A stretch of DNA of 64,000 nucleotides from positions 62,001-126,000 of the forward strand of contig DDFC01000029.1 of assembly GCA_002336895.1 (NCBI GenBank). The letters are read 5' to 3'. Shown piece after piece: positions 8,641-16,736 of this stretch (its first letter is position 1; the number at the start of each line of letters is the position of its first letter). The translations under genes and the position numbers were made by a program. This DNA comes from Verrucomicrobiaceae bacterium UBA1938 (GTDB taxonomy: Bacteria > Verrucomicrobiota > Verrucomicrobiia > Verrucomicrobiales > Verrucomicrobiaceae). Under the pieces are notes generated by a model, which was not told the DNA's origin, made no database searches, and saw nothing but the letters and a program-made list of their open reading frames with translations.

Positions 8641-9810
8641 ATGCGTGTCCTCATCGTGGTGGAAAACCTCCCCGTGCCTTTTGACAGGCGCGTGTGGCAG
8701 GAGGCCTGCGCATTGAGAGACGCCGGGCATGAGGTCACCGTCATCTGCCCGCAGATGCGTGGTTACACACAGCCGGAGGAGGTGCTGGAAGGCATCCAGA
8801 TCTACCGCCACTGGATCAGCGGAGAGGCGGGCTCGCTCGGCGGCTTCATCACGGAGTATGCCTCCGCTTTGTGGGGTGAGCTCACCTGTGCGCTCAAGGC
8901 TTGGCGGCGCGGTGGCTTTGACATCATCCATCTCTGCAATCCGCCGGACTTGCTCTTTCTCGTGGCGCTGCCTTTCAAGCTGCTCGGCGGCGTCAAAGTG
9001 GTCTTTGATGTGCATGACCTCTGGCCGGAGATGTTTGAGGCCAAGTTTGGCCGGCGCGGGCTGCTCTACTGGGCGGTGCGCATGGCGGAGCGCTGCACGC
9101 TGGCACTGGCGGATGTCGTCATCGCCACCAATCAGAGCGTGCTCGCCGCGGTGAAAACGCGCGGAAGCCTGCACGATGACCGTGCCTTCGTCGTCCGCAC
9201 CGCGCCCAGCCGCATGAACACCAGCGCCGCTGCGGATGAAACCCTTCGGGCCGGGAAAAAGCATCTCGTCGGATACATCGGTGTTATGGGCAGTGCAGAT
9301 GGAGTGCAGTATCTCGTGCATGCCGCCGCGCACATTCTGAAGGTGAAAGGGCGCACCGATGTTCAGTTTCTCCTCATGGGCTCCGGCCCGGAGCATGCAG
9401 ACCTGCTTGCTCTGCGGGACCAGCTTGGCCTGCAGGATCATGTGAGCATGCCCGGGCGCGTGAGTGATGAGTTTCTGTGCTGCGCGTTGAGCACCATCGA
9501 CCTCGGCGTGGCCTGCGATCCCATCAACGCCTACAACGACCACTGCACCATGAACAAGGTGCTGGAGTACATGGCCTTCGCCAAACCGATGGTCATGTTT
9601 GGCACGGTGGAGGGGCGGTATTCAGCAGGTGAGAGTGCGGTTTATGTCATGGAAAACTCCGCTGAAAAGCTGGGAGACGCCATTCTGGCACTCCTCGATG
9701 ATGTGGCTGGCCGACAGGCAATGGGGGTTGCAGGGCATGCACGCCTGACCCAGGAGCTGAACTGGAAACGCAGCGTGGAGCAGCTGCTGGCGGCATACCG
9801 GGCCGCCTGA
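8641..9810 (+). CDS. Glycosyltransferase family 4 (group 1)
   Basis: This 389-residue two-domain GT-B enzyme resembles capsule/exopolysaccharide transferases. The N-terminal half opens with MRVLIVVENLPVPFDRRVWQ, a signature of this subgroup, and includes DIIHLCNPPDLLF and VVFDVHDLWPE. The C-terminal half has the nucleotide-sugar domain (GYIGVMGSADGVQYLV; FLLMGSGPE; VLEYMAFAKPMVMF, a variant of the E-x7-E region). It likely transfers a sugar from a nucleotide donor to a lipid-linked acceptor at the inner face of the membrane. It sits 12 bases after rseP, so the two are probably co-transcribed. Donor and acceptor are unknown. Confidence 0.88.
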   Translation: MRVLIVVENLPVPFDRRVWQEACALRDAGHEVTVICPQMRGYTQPEEVLEGIQIYRHWISGEAGSLGGFITEYASALWGELTCALKAWRRGGFDIIHLCNPPDLLFLVALPFKLLGGVKVVFDVHDLWPEMFEAKFGRRGLLYWAVRMAERCTLALADVVIATNQSVLAAVKTRGSLHDDRAFVVRTAPSRMNTSAAADETLRAGKKHLVGYIGVMGSADGVQYLVHAAAHILKVKGRTDVQFLLMGSGPEHADLLALRDQLGLQDHVSMPGRVSDEFLCCALSTIDLGVACDPINAYNDHCTMNKVLEYMAFAKPMVMFGTVEGRYSAGESAVYVMENSAEKLGDAILALLDDVAGRQAMGVAGHARLTQELNWKRSVEQLLAAYRAA

Positions 9811-9884
9811 GCGCATTTAGTGATATTTTGCGCCGGAAGGTTTGGAGTCTTGCCAAAACTTCTCTGTCTTCTTAAATTTTCACC

Positions 9885-11483
9885 ATGGATGAGGCAAACG
9901 ACCCGGGGGGAGATGCCGTTCATTTTGCCCCCTTTATCCCGCCTTCGACTGAAGAACTTGATGAGCTGATTCCCGGCTACAAGTTTCTCCAGTTCATCGA
10001 GCGTGGCGGGATGGGAGCGGTTTACAAGGCGGTGCAGAAGAGCCTAAACCGCCCGGTGGCGGTGAAGCTGCTGCCCCAGGTGCACCGGGACAAGGAGAGC
10101 TTTGCCGAGCGGTTCAGGCGTGAGGCGCAGGCGCTCGCCCTGCTGAACCATCCGCACATCGTCGCCGTGCATGATTTTGGCGAAACAGCCGAAGGGCAGA
10201 TGTACTACGTCATGGAGTATGTGGATGGCATGGATCTGCAGCATCTGCTCAGGCGTGATCCGCCTGAGCCGAAGCAGATGCTGAAAATAATCACCCAGGT
10301 CTGCGAAGCGCTGCAGTTTGCCCACGAGCACGGCATCGTGCACCGGGACATCAAGCCGGCCAACATCCTGATCGATGCGCGTGGCAATGTGAAAGTGGCG
10401 GACTTTGGGCTGGCGAAGATCGCCGGGCCGAAATCAGTCAATTACACCGCCACGGGGATGATGATCGGCACGCCTGACTACATCGCGCCGGAGGCGCTGG
10501 AGCACGGCGGGGAGATAGACCACCGTGCGGACATTTATTCACTGGGGGTGATGATCTATGAAATCTTCACCGGGCATGTGCCCAAGGGGGTGTGGGAGCC
10601 GCCGTCCATCCGCTCCGGAGCTGACAAGGGCATCGACGCGATTGTGAGCAAGGCGATGCAGAACAACCCCGAAAAACGCTACCAGCATGTGGGCGAAATG
10701 ACGCAGGTGCTGGAAAAACTCTTCAAGAACAGCGACAACTGGAAAAACTTCCGACGGCCGCAGAAGAGCGAGCTGAAGTTCACAGCTGCTAGTCCGGTGA
10801 GAATCCCCTCCAATGCGGACACCATTCTGGTGAAACCAGGGGTGAGACCCAGGCACAGGCTGATCGGGGCTGGCTCGGCGGTGATGCTCATCGCGGTGGC
10901 CGCCGCCGTTGTGTGGAAAGGCGGCTGGCTGAATGCCAAGGGCAGCGGTTCATCCACCATCCAAGCAGCGCAGGGTGTCCCTCAAGCTGTGCCAGCTGCG
11001 GCGGCCGCACAGATGAAGCTGGCGGAGTGGGTCTTTGAGCATGATGGCTTCCTGAATGTGAAGACTGCCGGACGTTCGGAAGAGCAAATGGGGGGGGAGG
11101 CTGATATTTGGCATGCGGCAGACCTGCCACAGGAGCCGTTCACCATCTGGCGGGTGTCTTTCACCGAGGCGCCTATCAAAGTGGCGGAAGATTTGGAGGC
11201 ACTGGCCAAACACGCCCTTGAAGCACGAACTGTATCCAATCTCTGCCTTCGTGGAATGGAGGTGCCGGTGCCGGCGCTCGCATATCTGGCCCCTCTTACG
11301 ACGCTCAAAAGCCTGGATCTTTCCTCCAGCCCTTTGCTGACTGATGAAGCGGTCGAGCATCTGGCTGCCTGCAAATCTCTCCGAACCCTGCGTGTGAGCA
11401 GCACCCGACTGCCGTCTGGTGCCTTGCTGACGGACAAACTCGGCCGCTTGCTGCCGACATGCAAGATCATGGGAGACGAATAG
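9885..11483 (+). CDS. Membrane Ser/Thr protein kinase with C-terminal leucine-rich tail
   Basis: This 532-residue Hanks-type kinase spans about residues 32-290. The motifs are intact: glycine loop ERGGMGAVYKA, VAVK with Lys61, HRDIKPANIL with catalytic Asp155, DFG with Asp173, and GTPDYIAPE. One membrane segment (about residues 325-345) separates it from an external region. The last 80 residues form leucine-rich-repeat-like units (LTTLKSLDLSSSPLLTDEAV, HLAACKSLRTLRVSSTRL). The layout suggests an outside sensor tail driving a cytosolic kinase. A decayed copy of the tail lies immediately downstream. The upstream AT-rich 75 bases may hold its promoter. Confidence 0.92.
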   Translation: MDEANDPGGDAVHFAPFIPPSTEELDELIPGYKFLQFIERGGMGAVYKAVQKSLNRPVAVKLLPQVHRDKESFAERFRREAQALALLNHPHIVAVHDFGETAEGQMYYVMEYVDGMDLQHLLRRDPPEPKQMLKIITQVCEALQFAHEHGIVHRDIKPANILIDARGNVKVADFGLAKIAGPKSVNYTATGMMIGTPDYIAPEALEHGGEIDHRADIYSLGVMIYEIFTGHVPKGVWEPPSIRSGADKGIDAIVSKAMQNNPEKRYQHVGEMTQVLEKLFKNSDNWKNFRRPQKSELKFTAASPVRIPSNADTILVKPGVRPRHRLIGAGSAVMLIAVAAAVVWKGGWLNAKGSGSSTIQAAQGVPQAVPAAAAAQMKLAEWVFEHDGFLNVKTAGRSEEQMGGEADIWHAADLPQEPFTIWRVSFTEAPIKVAEDLEALAKHALEARTVSNLCLRGMEVPVPALAYLAPLTTLKSLDLSSSPLLTDEAVEHLAACKSLRTLRVSSTRLPSGALLTDKLGRLLPTCKIMGDE

Positions 11484-11485
11484 CC

Positions 11486-11617
11486 ACTTTCGCAGCAGTA
11501 CCTTCTATCGCTGCCTGCAAGCAGCTGCGCATTGGAGGTATGTCGGTGTCAGCATCGGGTGCGCTGGGACAGCTCCGTGCTCTGCTGCCGAGTTGTGGAG
11601 TCCTTGACGACAAGTAG
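11486..11617 (+). pseudogene. Relic leucine-rich tail of a kinase-type protein
   Basis: Directly after the kinase stop, and in a different frame, the DNA encodes AVPSIAACKQLRIGG and then SGALGQLRALLPSCGVL before a stop at 11615-11617. The kinase itself ends with AVEHLAACKSLRTLR and SGALLTDKLGRLLPTCKIM. The order, spacing and residues match, so this looks like a second copy of the leucine-rich C-terminal cap. It has no start codon or body of its own. It may be a leftover of a tandem duplication or a recombined alternative tail. The frame is +2 relative to the kinase. Confidence 0.6.
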
Positions 11618-11863
11618 CAAGGGGTACTCCTATAGTATAAAAACTATTTTTGGGCTAAATACTGTGATATATTGAAAGATTCAATGAATTGCCTGATTGT
11701 ATTCATGACAGCTGAGTTCCGTCATGACGCTACCTGTTACATCCTTTACTTACTGTGAGGGGCTGCCACTGACAGCATTGGTCCGTCTACTTGATTGGCA
11801 GCGGGATGAATTCGGAAAACGCCCTCGCCGAAACACGGGAATGAAATTTTTAACTCACGACTC
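11618..11863. other. AT-rich intergenic region with short inverted repeats
   Basis: About 250 bases without a gene lie between the kinase relic and a glycosyltransferase gene. The first 100 bases are markedly AT-rich for this genome (for example TAGTATAAAAACTA). An inverted repeat CATGAC/GTCATG with an 11-base loop occurs at 11704-11726. It probably holds the promoter of the downstream gene, but no clear -35/-10 pair can be assigned. Confidence 0.35.
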
Positions 11864-13348
11864 ATGATCATGCAAAATCAACCCATGGCCAAACTGGCCG
11901 CCAAAGCTCGGAACAACGCGATCTCGAAAAGCACGATGCGCAACAGGGTGGAATCCAGGGTTTCACCTGCCGTAAAGTCGAAGCTCTTGAAACGGAAGCC
12001 GGTGGCGGAGGCTCAGAAGCTTAGGAGGCAAATCACCACCACAGGCATGGGGGGCGCTGAGTTGCCAGTGATGGCCAGCGGTCTTGTCTTCAACTCCAGC
12101 GTCAGTACCCAGGCAGTGGATGCCGGTGATTCGCAGCTTCATTTCACCGCACGGCGAACCAAGCCGAGGCTGCTCTGGATCGGAGATGCGCTGGTGCCCA
12201 CTGGTTTTGCCACCGTGACACATGCGGTTCTGAATCATCTGCGGCATGACTGGGAGGTTGTCGTCTCAGGTGTGAATTATGACGGCAAAAAACACAGTTT
12301 GCCGTATCATGTCATGCCTGCACAGCAGGGAGGTGACATGTGGGGGATGAGCCGATTTCGGGATCTCTGCGCCGAGTTTGATCCCGCTGCTGTCATCATC
12401 AACAACGACTGGTGGAATGTGGCGCAGTTTGCCAGGCTCGCGCCTGCTGGAGTACCTGTCATCGGTTACATGCCCGTGGATGGCGGTCACTTGGATCCTG
12501 CGGCCATGACGGATCTGAACCGTCTGCACACGGCGGTCTGGTACACGCAGTTTGGCCATCGTGCCGCCTGTGACGCTGGTTTTGCAGGTCAGAGTCAGAT
12601 CATTCCGCACGGCATCGATACCGCCATGTTTCGGCCGGGGGATCGTGCCGCCGCACGGCGGGCGCTGCGGCTCGATGTGCCGCCGGACGCCTTTATCGTG
12701 GGCAACGTCAACCGCAACCAGCCGCGCAAGCGGCTCGATCTCACGATCCAGATTTTCGCCGCCTGGATCAAACAGCATGCTGTTTCCAATGCCCGTCTGC
12801 TGTTGCATTGCGCTGAAAAAGACACTGGCTGGGATCTGCGCAGAGTGGCGGCTTGCTATGGTGTCGAAGATCGTCTGATTCTCACAGGTGCTGAAAACAT
12901 CCGCGATCTGAAGGACGAGCACACACTGAGGCTCGTCTACAACTGCCTCGATGTGCAGATGACCACCACCCTCGGCGAAGGCTGGGGCCTCACCACAATG
13001 GAAGGCATGGCGTGTGGAATCCCGCAGATCGTGCCCGATGCCTCTGCTCTGGCCGAATGGGCCACGCCTGCGGTGAAAATACCGTGCTCACGTACGCTCA
13101 TCAATCCTGAGATCAACACCACAGGATCCCTTGTCGATGAGGCCCCGTTCGTGGACGCATTGCAGTCGCTGTATCAAAGCCGGACTGCACGCGCACGCCT
13201 TTCTGCGCAAGGGCTGGCACATGTGCGCGGGGAGGCCTTTCGCTGGGAAAATGTGGCCCGTCAGTTTCAAACGCTGCTGGCCGCCACTCCGCAGGGGGCG
13301 AAGCGGCGGCAGGAAGCTGGTCGCAAGCTGCTCAGCAGCAGGGCTTGA
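11864..13348 (+). CDS. Glycosyltransferase group 1 (GT4-like) with basic N-terminal extension
   Basis: This 494-residue protein has a GT-B transferase from about residue 100 onward: RLLWIGDALVPTGFATVTHA, an IIPHGIDTAMFRP linker, the donor-domain start GNVNRNQPRKRLDL, and the nucleotide-sugar motif EGWGLTTMEGMACGIPQIV. The first 90 residues are an unusual Lys/Arg/Ala-rich extension with no signal peptide, not typical of GT4 enzymes. This may be a tether or partner-binding region. The gene stands alone after an AT-rich gap and is convergent with the AHSA1 gene. Several in-frame ATG codons (11864, 11870, 11885) make the exact start uncertain. Confidence 0.82.
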   Translation: MIMQNQPMAKLAAKARNNAISKSTMRNRVESRVSPAVKSKLLKRKPVAEAQKLRRQITTTGMGGAELPVMASGLVFNSSVSTQAVDAGDSQLHFTARRTKPRLLWIGDALVPTGFATVTHAVLNHLRHDWEVVVSGVNYDGKKHSLPYHVMPAQQGGDMWGMSRFRDLCAEFDPAAVIINNDWWNVAQFARLAPAGVPVIGYMPVDGGHLDPAAMTDLNRLHTAVWYTQFGHRAACDAGFAGQSQIIPHGIDTAMFRPGDRAAARRALRLDVPPDAFIVGNVNRNQPRKRLDLTIQIFAAWIKQHAVSNARLLLHCAEKDTGWDLRRVAACYGVEDRLILTGAENIRDLKDEHTLRLVYNCLDVQMTTTLGEGWGLTTMEGMACGIPQIVPDASALAEWATPAVKIPCSRTLINPEINTTGSLVDEAPFVDALQSLYQSRTARARLSAQGLAHVRGEAFRWENVARQFQTLLAATPQGAKRRQEAGRKLLSSRA

Positions 13349-13814
13349 ATGACGGCACGGGGGCTCCAGCGAGCACCGCATCCAGTTTCTCGAGGCAGCC
13401 GTTCCAGCCGTAGGTGTGCTTCTGGCAGCTGTCTTCGCTGGGGAATCCGGTCTGTGTGAGCAGCAGTTCGGTTTCGTTTCCCACGGCGTTGAACTCGAAA
13501 GTCACGAGGGATTCGCAGTCCGCCCAGTCCTCGTCGTTCTCCCATTTCCAGGTATAGACGATCTTGGAAGGCGGTGTGATCTCACGATACACACCGATGG
13601 CGACAGCCGACTGGGAAGTCTCTGGATTGAAAGAGCTGAAGCGGTAGCCTCCGCCCACGCGGAAGTCACTGCTGCATTCAATGACGTGGGGCGGGCCGCA
13701 GCCAAACCATTGCTGGATGGCCTCGGCGGTGGTGAAGGCGGCAAAAACGCGCTCGCGTGGCGCTTTGAAACGGCGGCTGACTTTGAAAGTCTGTTCGGCG
13801 GCAAGAGTATTCAT
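13332..13814 (-). CDS. SRPBCC/AHSA1-domain protein
   Basis: This 160-residue START-like protein has hallmarks of the Aha1-C (AHSA1) group: FKVSRRFKAPRERVFAAFTT, AIQQWFGCG, FRVGGGYRFSS, VYREITPPSKIVYTWKW, LLLTQTGFPSED and the end GWNGCLEKLDAVL. The fold binds hydrophobic ligands, but the ligand is unknown. The start codon overlaps the stop of the preceding arsR-type gene by ATGA (13814-13811), so the two are translationally coupled. The ArsR-AHSA1 pairing is widespread in bacteria. The 3' end overlaps the end of the convergent glycosyltransferase gene by 17 bases. Confidence 0.87.
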   Translation of the reverse strand: MNTLAAEQTFKVSRRFKAPRERVFAAFTTAEAIQQWFGCGPPHVIECSSDFRVGGGYRFSSFNPETSQSAVAIGVYREITPPSKIVYTWKWENDEDWADCESLVTFEFNAVGNETELLLTQTGFPSEDSCQKHTYGWNGCLEKLDAVLAGAPVPSFKPCC

Positions 13815-14185
13815 GCTTTTTCGGGGCTGCGGGTTTCCTTGGCGGGTTTTTCTGGCGGTGGCTGCTCCACGAGAGCGGCGAGCCTGTCGAAGCTGCCTTC
13901 CCACATCTGGCGGTGGCGCTCGATCCAGTTCACGGCTTCGCGGAGGGGTTTGGGATTGGCGGTGATGTAATGGGTGCGTCCTTCGATCCGGCGCTTGAGC
14001 AGCCCCGCGTCCTCCAGCACACGCAGATGCTTGGAGACGGCCGGGAGGGACATCTGCAAGGGCTCTGCCAGAGCGCCCACCGTGGCCTCTCCCTCGATCA
14101 GGCGCGTCAGCAGTCCGCGCCGGGTGGCGTCGGAGAGTGCAGCGAAGACAAGGTCGAGTAGCAGAGGCTGGGGGGCGCGTCTCAT
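13811..14185 (-). CDS. ArsR-family transcriptional regulator
   Basis: This 124-residue winged-helix protein has DLVFAALSDATRRGLLTRLI followed by the recognition region LAEPLQMSLPAVSKHLRVLEDAGLL and the wing RRIEGRTHYITANP. These are typical of the metal-independent ArsR subgroup paired with AHSA1 proteins; no metal-binding CxC is visible. It probably represses its own operon, and a palindrome upstream of the first gene (14777-14792) is the candidate operator. The ATG at 14185 is preferred; an upstream start at 14221 would add 12 residues overlapping the region between the genes. Confidence 0.88.
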   Translation of the reverse strand: MRRAPQPLLLDLVFAALSDATRRGLLTRLIEGEATVGALAEPLQMSLPAVSKHLRVLEDAGLLKRRIEGRTHYITANPKPLREAVNWIERHRQMWEGSFDRLAALVEQPPPEKPAKETRSPEKA

Positions 14186-14227
14186 GGAGAAACGAGTGGA
14201 TGCTGCATCCTGCGCTGGCAAGCGGGC

Positions 14228-14746
14228 TTACTTCACGCGCTCAAAGTTGAAGACCGGTTTATCCTGGGGTTTGCCCTGGTCGTAGAGCGTCCAGTTTTGG
14301 GTGAGGTGATCCGCATCCACAAAGGTGAAGATGGCGGAGTGCATGTGTTTTTCGGTGTCGGCTTTGATCTCGCTGTCCTTGGCCAGGTCAAAGGCCAGGG
14401 ATTTGTCGTCGGACTTCACCAGCGTCATGCTGGGGCGGTTGCACAGCATGCAGTAGTGTGTCAGCACCACCTTGCTGCTCTTCTCATGGTAGAGGGTGAC
14501 CATCTCCTTCGGGGTGTCGGGAAACATGCGCTCCTCCACTGCGCTGCCGCCGGAAATCACACGGTACTGGGTGGTCACAGTCATGGGGCCCTGGCCCATG
14601 TCCACCCTGGCCTGCCAGGTGCCGGTGAGAGTTTTCAGTTTTTCGAATTCAGCAGAGCCTTTGTAGGGCTTGGGTGGTTCGCCTGCGGAGGCGGTCAGTG
14701 CGCAGGAGAGTGCGGACAAGGCGAGGAGGATGAGATGTGTTTTCAT
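14228..14746 (-). CDS. Exported DUF1579-like protein
   Basis: This 172-residue protein has a signal peptide (MKTHLILLALSALSCALTASA). The mature part, FEKLKTLTGTWQARVDMGQG, YRVISGGSAVEERMF, MVTLYHEKSSKVVLTHYCML and TFVDADHLTQNWTLYDQGK, follows the strand order of lipocalin-like proteins assigned to DUF1579 or related heme/lipid-binding families. The function is unknown. It is the first gene of a three-gene unit with arsR and the AHSA1 gene (42-base gap to arsR). The conserved CMLCN pair of cysteines is notable and could bind a metal or form a disulfide. Confidence 0.7.
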   Translation of the reverse strand: MKTHLILLALSALSCALTASAGEPPKPYKGSAEFEKLKTLTGTWQARVDMGQGPMTVTTQYRVISGGSAVEERMFPDTPKEMVTLYHEKSSKVVLTHYCMLCNRPSMTLVKSDDKSLAFDLAKDSEIKADTEKHMHSAIFTFVDADHLTQNWTLYDQGKPQDKPVFNFERVK

Positions 14747-14776
14747 AGGTGAGAAGTAGGGTAACCGGGATAATAG

Positions 14777-14792
14777 TTAACCAAAAGGTTAA
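14777..14792. promoter_or_regulatory. Palindromic operator candidate for the ArsR regulator
   Basis: A perfect inverted repeat, TTAACCAAAAGGTTAA (6-base arms, 4-base spacer), lies 30 bases upstream of the first gene of the ArsR/AHSA1 operon in an AT-rich stretch. Twofold-symmetric sites of this size are typical of ArsR-family dimers, so autorepression is inferred. It also lies about 95 bases from the divergent pyruvyl transferase-like gene and could affect it. Confidence 0.5.
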
Positions 14793-14884
14793 ATAAAATA
14801 AGTGGAATTTTACACTGCCATTTTCCGGGGCACCCATTCATGGGTCTGTTACTCACGTGCGTCCCCGTGCTATCTTTTGCGCAA

Positions 14885-15778
14885 ATGAAAATCGCTTTCG
14901 TTGGAGCATCGGGTTACGGCAATGTCGGTGACGACACCTACCCGCTGGTCTTTGAACAGCAACTGCCGGAGCACGAGCTCCTGATCTACAATTCCGATCT
15001 TCCAACCTCCCTGCCTGATGATCTGGACATGCTGGTGATGGGTGGAGGAGGGATTGTTTATAATCATGGCGGCGATAACGGGGAAGCAGCGGAGTCTCCT
15101 CATTTTAGATGCATGAAATTTTACATGGATGCGGCTATTCAGCGCCGCATTCCGTGGGGCTTTCTTTCCTGTGGGTTCCAGTTTCAGGTCCATCGAGAAG
15201 CGGAGTATGCATCTGCGCTGCAATCGTGGGTTGGCTATTTGAAGCAGGCGCATTTCATCACCCTTCGTTCGCCTCGATGCATGCAAATGGCACAGGAGCT
15301 CACCGGGCGTGATGATGTGGTTTTTGCTCCCGACGCCGCCTATCTGTATGAGCCTGATGTCGAAATTCCCGTGGAGTCCAAGCGGTTCATCACACTGGTT
15401 CCGGCAGGTCTCGTCAATGCACGTAATGCGCTGATGACTCACTACCTGCGTCAGTTTGCCGGCAGCGACATGCCGGTGACATGGCTGGGGATGGGGGCCC
15501 CGACAGATGATGATCATTTGCTGGCTGAAGCAGCGGATCTTTTTCCTCAGTCGCAGATCATCGCCGCTCCCGGACCGAAAGCGGCGTTTGAGACTATTGC
15601 ACGGTCGCATTTTGTCATCACGGGACGCTATCATGGAATGATCTTTGCCCGGGTAAACAAGGTGCCATTTATCACGCCAATGGATGTGCCTTATAAAATC
15701 CGGATGGAGAAGCTGGATGAAGACATCCGCGCAGCGACACTGCATTTCGAGGTGCTCCGCCGCTTTCTTCCCAGGTGA
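14885..15778 (+). CDS. Polysaccharide pyruvyl transferase-family protein
   Basis: This 297-residue protein opens with MKIAFVGASGYGNVGDDTYP, the nucleotide-binding loop typical of the family (CsaB/WcaK-like), followed by LDMLVMGGGGIVYNHGG. Near the C-terminus it has FETIARSHFVITGRYHGMIF, the conserved RxHG of this GT-B-like fold. Such enzymes add pyruvate ketals to surface sugars, though several members have other roles. The ATG at 14885 begins the motif and is chosen over an upstream ATG at 14840. It meets the convergent GT9-like gene end to end. The acceptor is unknown. Confidence 0.83.
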   Translation: MKIAFVGASGYGNVGDDTYPLVFEQQLPEHELLIYNSDLPTSLPDDLDMLVMGGGGIVYNHGGDNGEAAESPHFRCMKFYMDAAIQRRIPWGFLSCGFQFQVHREAEYASALQSWVGYLKQAHFITLRSPRCMQMAQELTGRDDVVFAPDAAYLYEPDVEIPVESKRFITLVPAGLVNARNALMTHYLRQFAGSDMPVTWLGMGAPTDDDHLLAEAADLFPQSQIIAAPGPKAAFETIARSHFVITGRYHGMIFARVNKVPFITPMDVPYKIRMEKLDEDIRAATLHFEVLRRFLPR

Positions 15779-16582
15779 TCACCAGCGTTGCAAAAACGAC
15801 AAAAGTTCAGATGCGTCCACCTTCGGATACTCCCGGCCTAAAGTGTTGTCGCGGTTCATGCCAAAGGCGTAATCGGTGGGTTTTGCCACATCGTGGTGGT
15901 TTTCTGGGTAAAACACTGCCACCGGTTTGTTCTCAAACCAGGCCGCCTGCTGCAGGCTGGACCAGCTTCCCACATAAGCACGGCAGCTTTTGATAAGATT
16001 TAATGTCGCGGGCACTGTCAGATTGTCGAGCACGGTGATGTTTCCGCCCTCGACAGATCGTGCATTCTCAATGGAATGAATGGTTTTTCCCTTCTCATCG
16101 GGGCGGATATAACTGCGCGTGACGACAAACACCTTGCAGGTCAGCTGGCGCAAAACCCGCACTGTTTTTTCGACCACATCCTGTGGCAGTGAACGGTGCG
16201 TCGCGTTTCCTGCAAAGGGCTGAAAAACAATGTGGCCCTTGGAATCGATGTCGTCTGGTGCGTCGAAGACCGGCACATGCCCGTTTGCCGGGCCTCGTAT
16301 CAGCTTCGCATAATCCACCCCTGCAAATTCGCACAATGCACGGTTGATGTCAGGGCCGCGCAGCCCGGCATTGAGGAATTCCTCATACTTATGCGCCAGA
16401 TCGTAGAGGATGAAGTTTTTTGCGTTGCGATGATGGCGAAATATCTCGATCGAGAAAGGATTGTGCGAAGCCATGATCACGGGAATGGGCTGCGTGGTTT
16501 CGCTCAGAATGCGATAACCGGCATTCTGATAACAAACACGAATCACATCGCCGAGGCCGGCGCAAAAAAGTGTGGCGGACAT
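15779..16582 (-). CDS. GT9-like (ADP-heptose transferase fold) protein
   Basis: This 267-residue protein starts with MSATLFCAGLGDVIRVCYQN, similar to the first strand-loop of glycosyltransferase family 9 enzymes. The second half has HIVFQPFAGNATHRSLPQDV, a variant of the heptosyltransferase donor motif, and NLIKSCRAYVGSWSSLQQAA, a variant of the conserved 'vGpdSgp.H' segment in which Gly-Ser-Trp-Ser replaces the usual residues. Family membership is likely, but the donor cannot be called. It is convergent with the pyruvyl transferase-like gene with no gap, so both may decorate the same glycan. Confidence 0.65.
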   Translation of the reverse strand: MSATLFCAGLGDVIRVCYQNAGYRILSETTQPIPVIMASHNPFSIEIFRHHRNAKNFILYDLAHKYEEFLNAGLRGPDINRALCEFAGVDYAKLIRGPANGHVPVFDAPDDIDSKGHIVFQPFAGNATHRSLPQDVVEKTVRVLRQLTCKVFVVTRSYIRPDEKGKTIHSIENARSVEGGNITVLDNLTVPATLNLIKSCRAYVGSWSSLQQAAWFENKPVAVFYPENHHDVAKPTDYAFGMNRDNTLGREYPKVDASELLSFLQRW

Positions 16583-16663
16583 GGGAAACCAAAAGACATG
16601 GGCTCGATGTTCTCAAGGCGCTTCTCATTCAAGCCGAGGCTTTCCCGGCCTCATGCAAGACGT

Positions 16664-16710
16664 GCTCCTGCGGGTGCGGGAACACCACTTACCGCACACC
16701 CCGCAGGAGC
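16664..16710. terminator. Strong GC hairpin after the PepSY gene
   Basis: The 11-base arms GCTCCTGCGGG and CCCGCAGGAGC enclose an inner TGCGG/CCGCA stem. It lies 27 bases past the end of the PepSY gene and about 80 bases upstream of the GT9-like gene, both on the minus strand. No T-run follows, so it may be a weak or protein-dependent terminator or an mRNA-end stabiliser for the fiu-piuC-PepSY transcript. Confidence 0.45.
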
Positions 16711-16736
16711 CTGATCCCAACCTAACAAGGATCAAA

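Noticed and set aside
7012..9543. 843-codon minus-strand open frame antisense to rseP and the GT4 gene
   Set aside because: Rich in His/Arg/Asp patterns typical of shadow frames; the plus strand has intact catalytic motifs.
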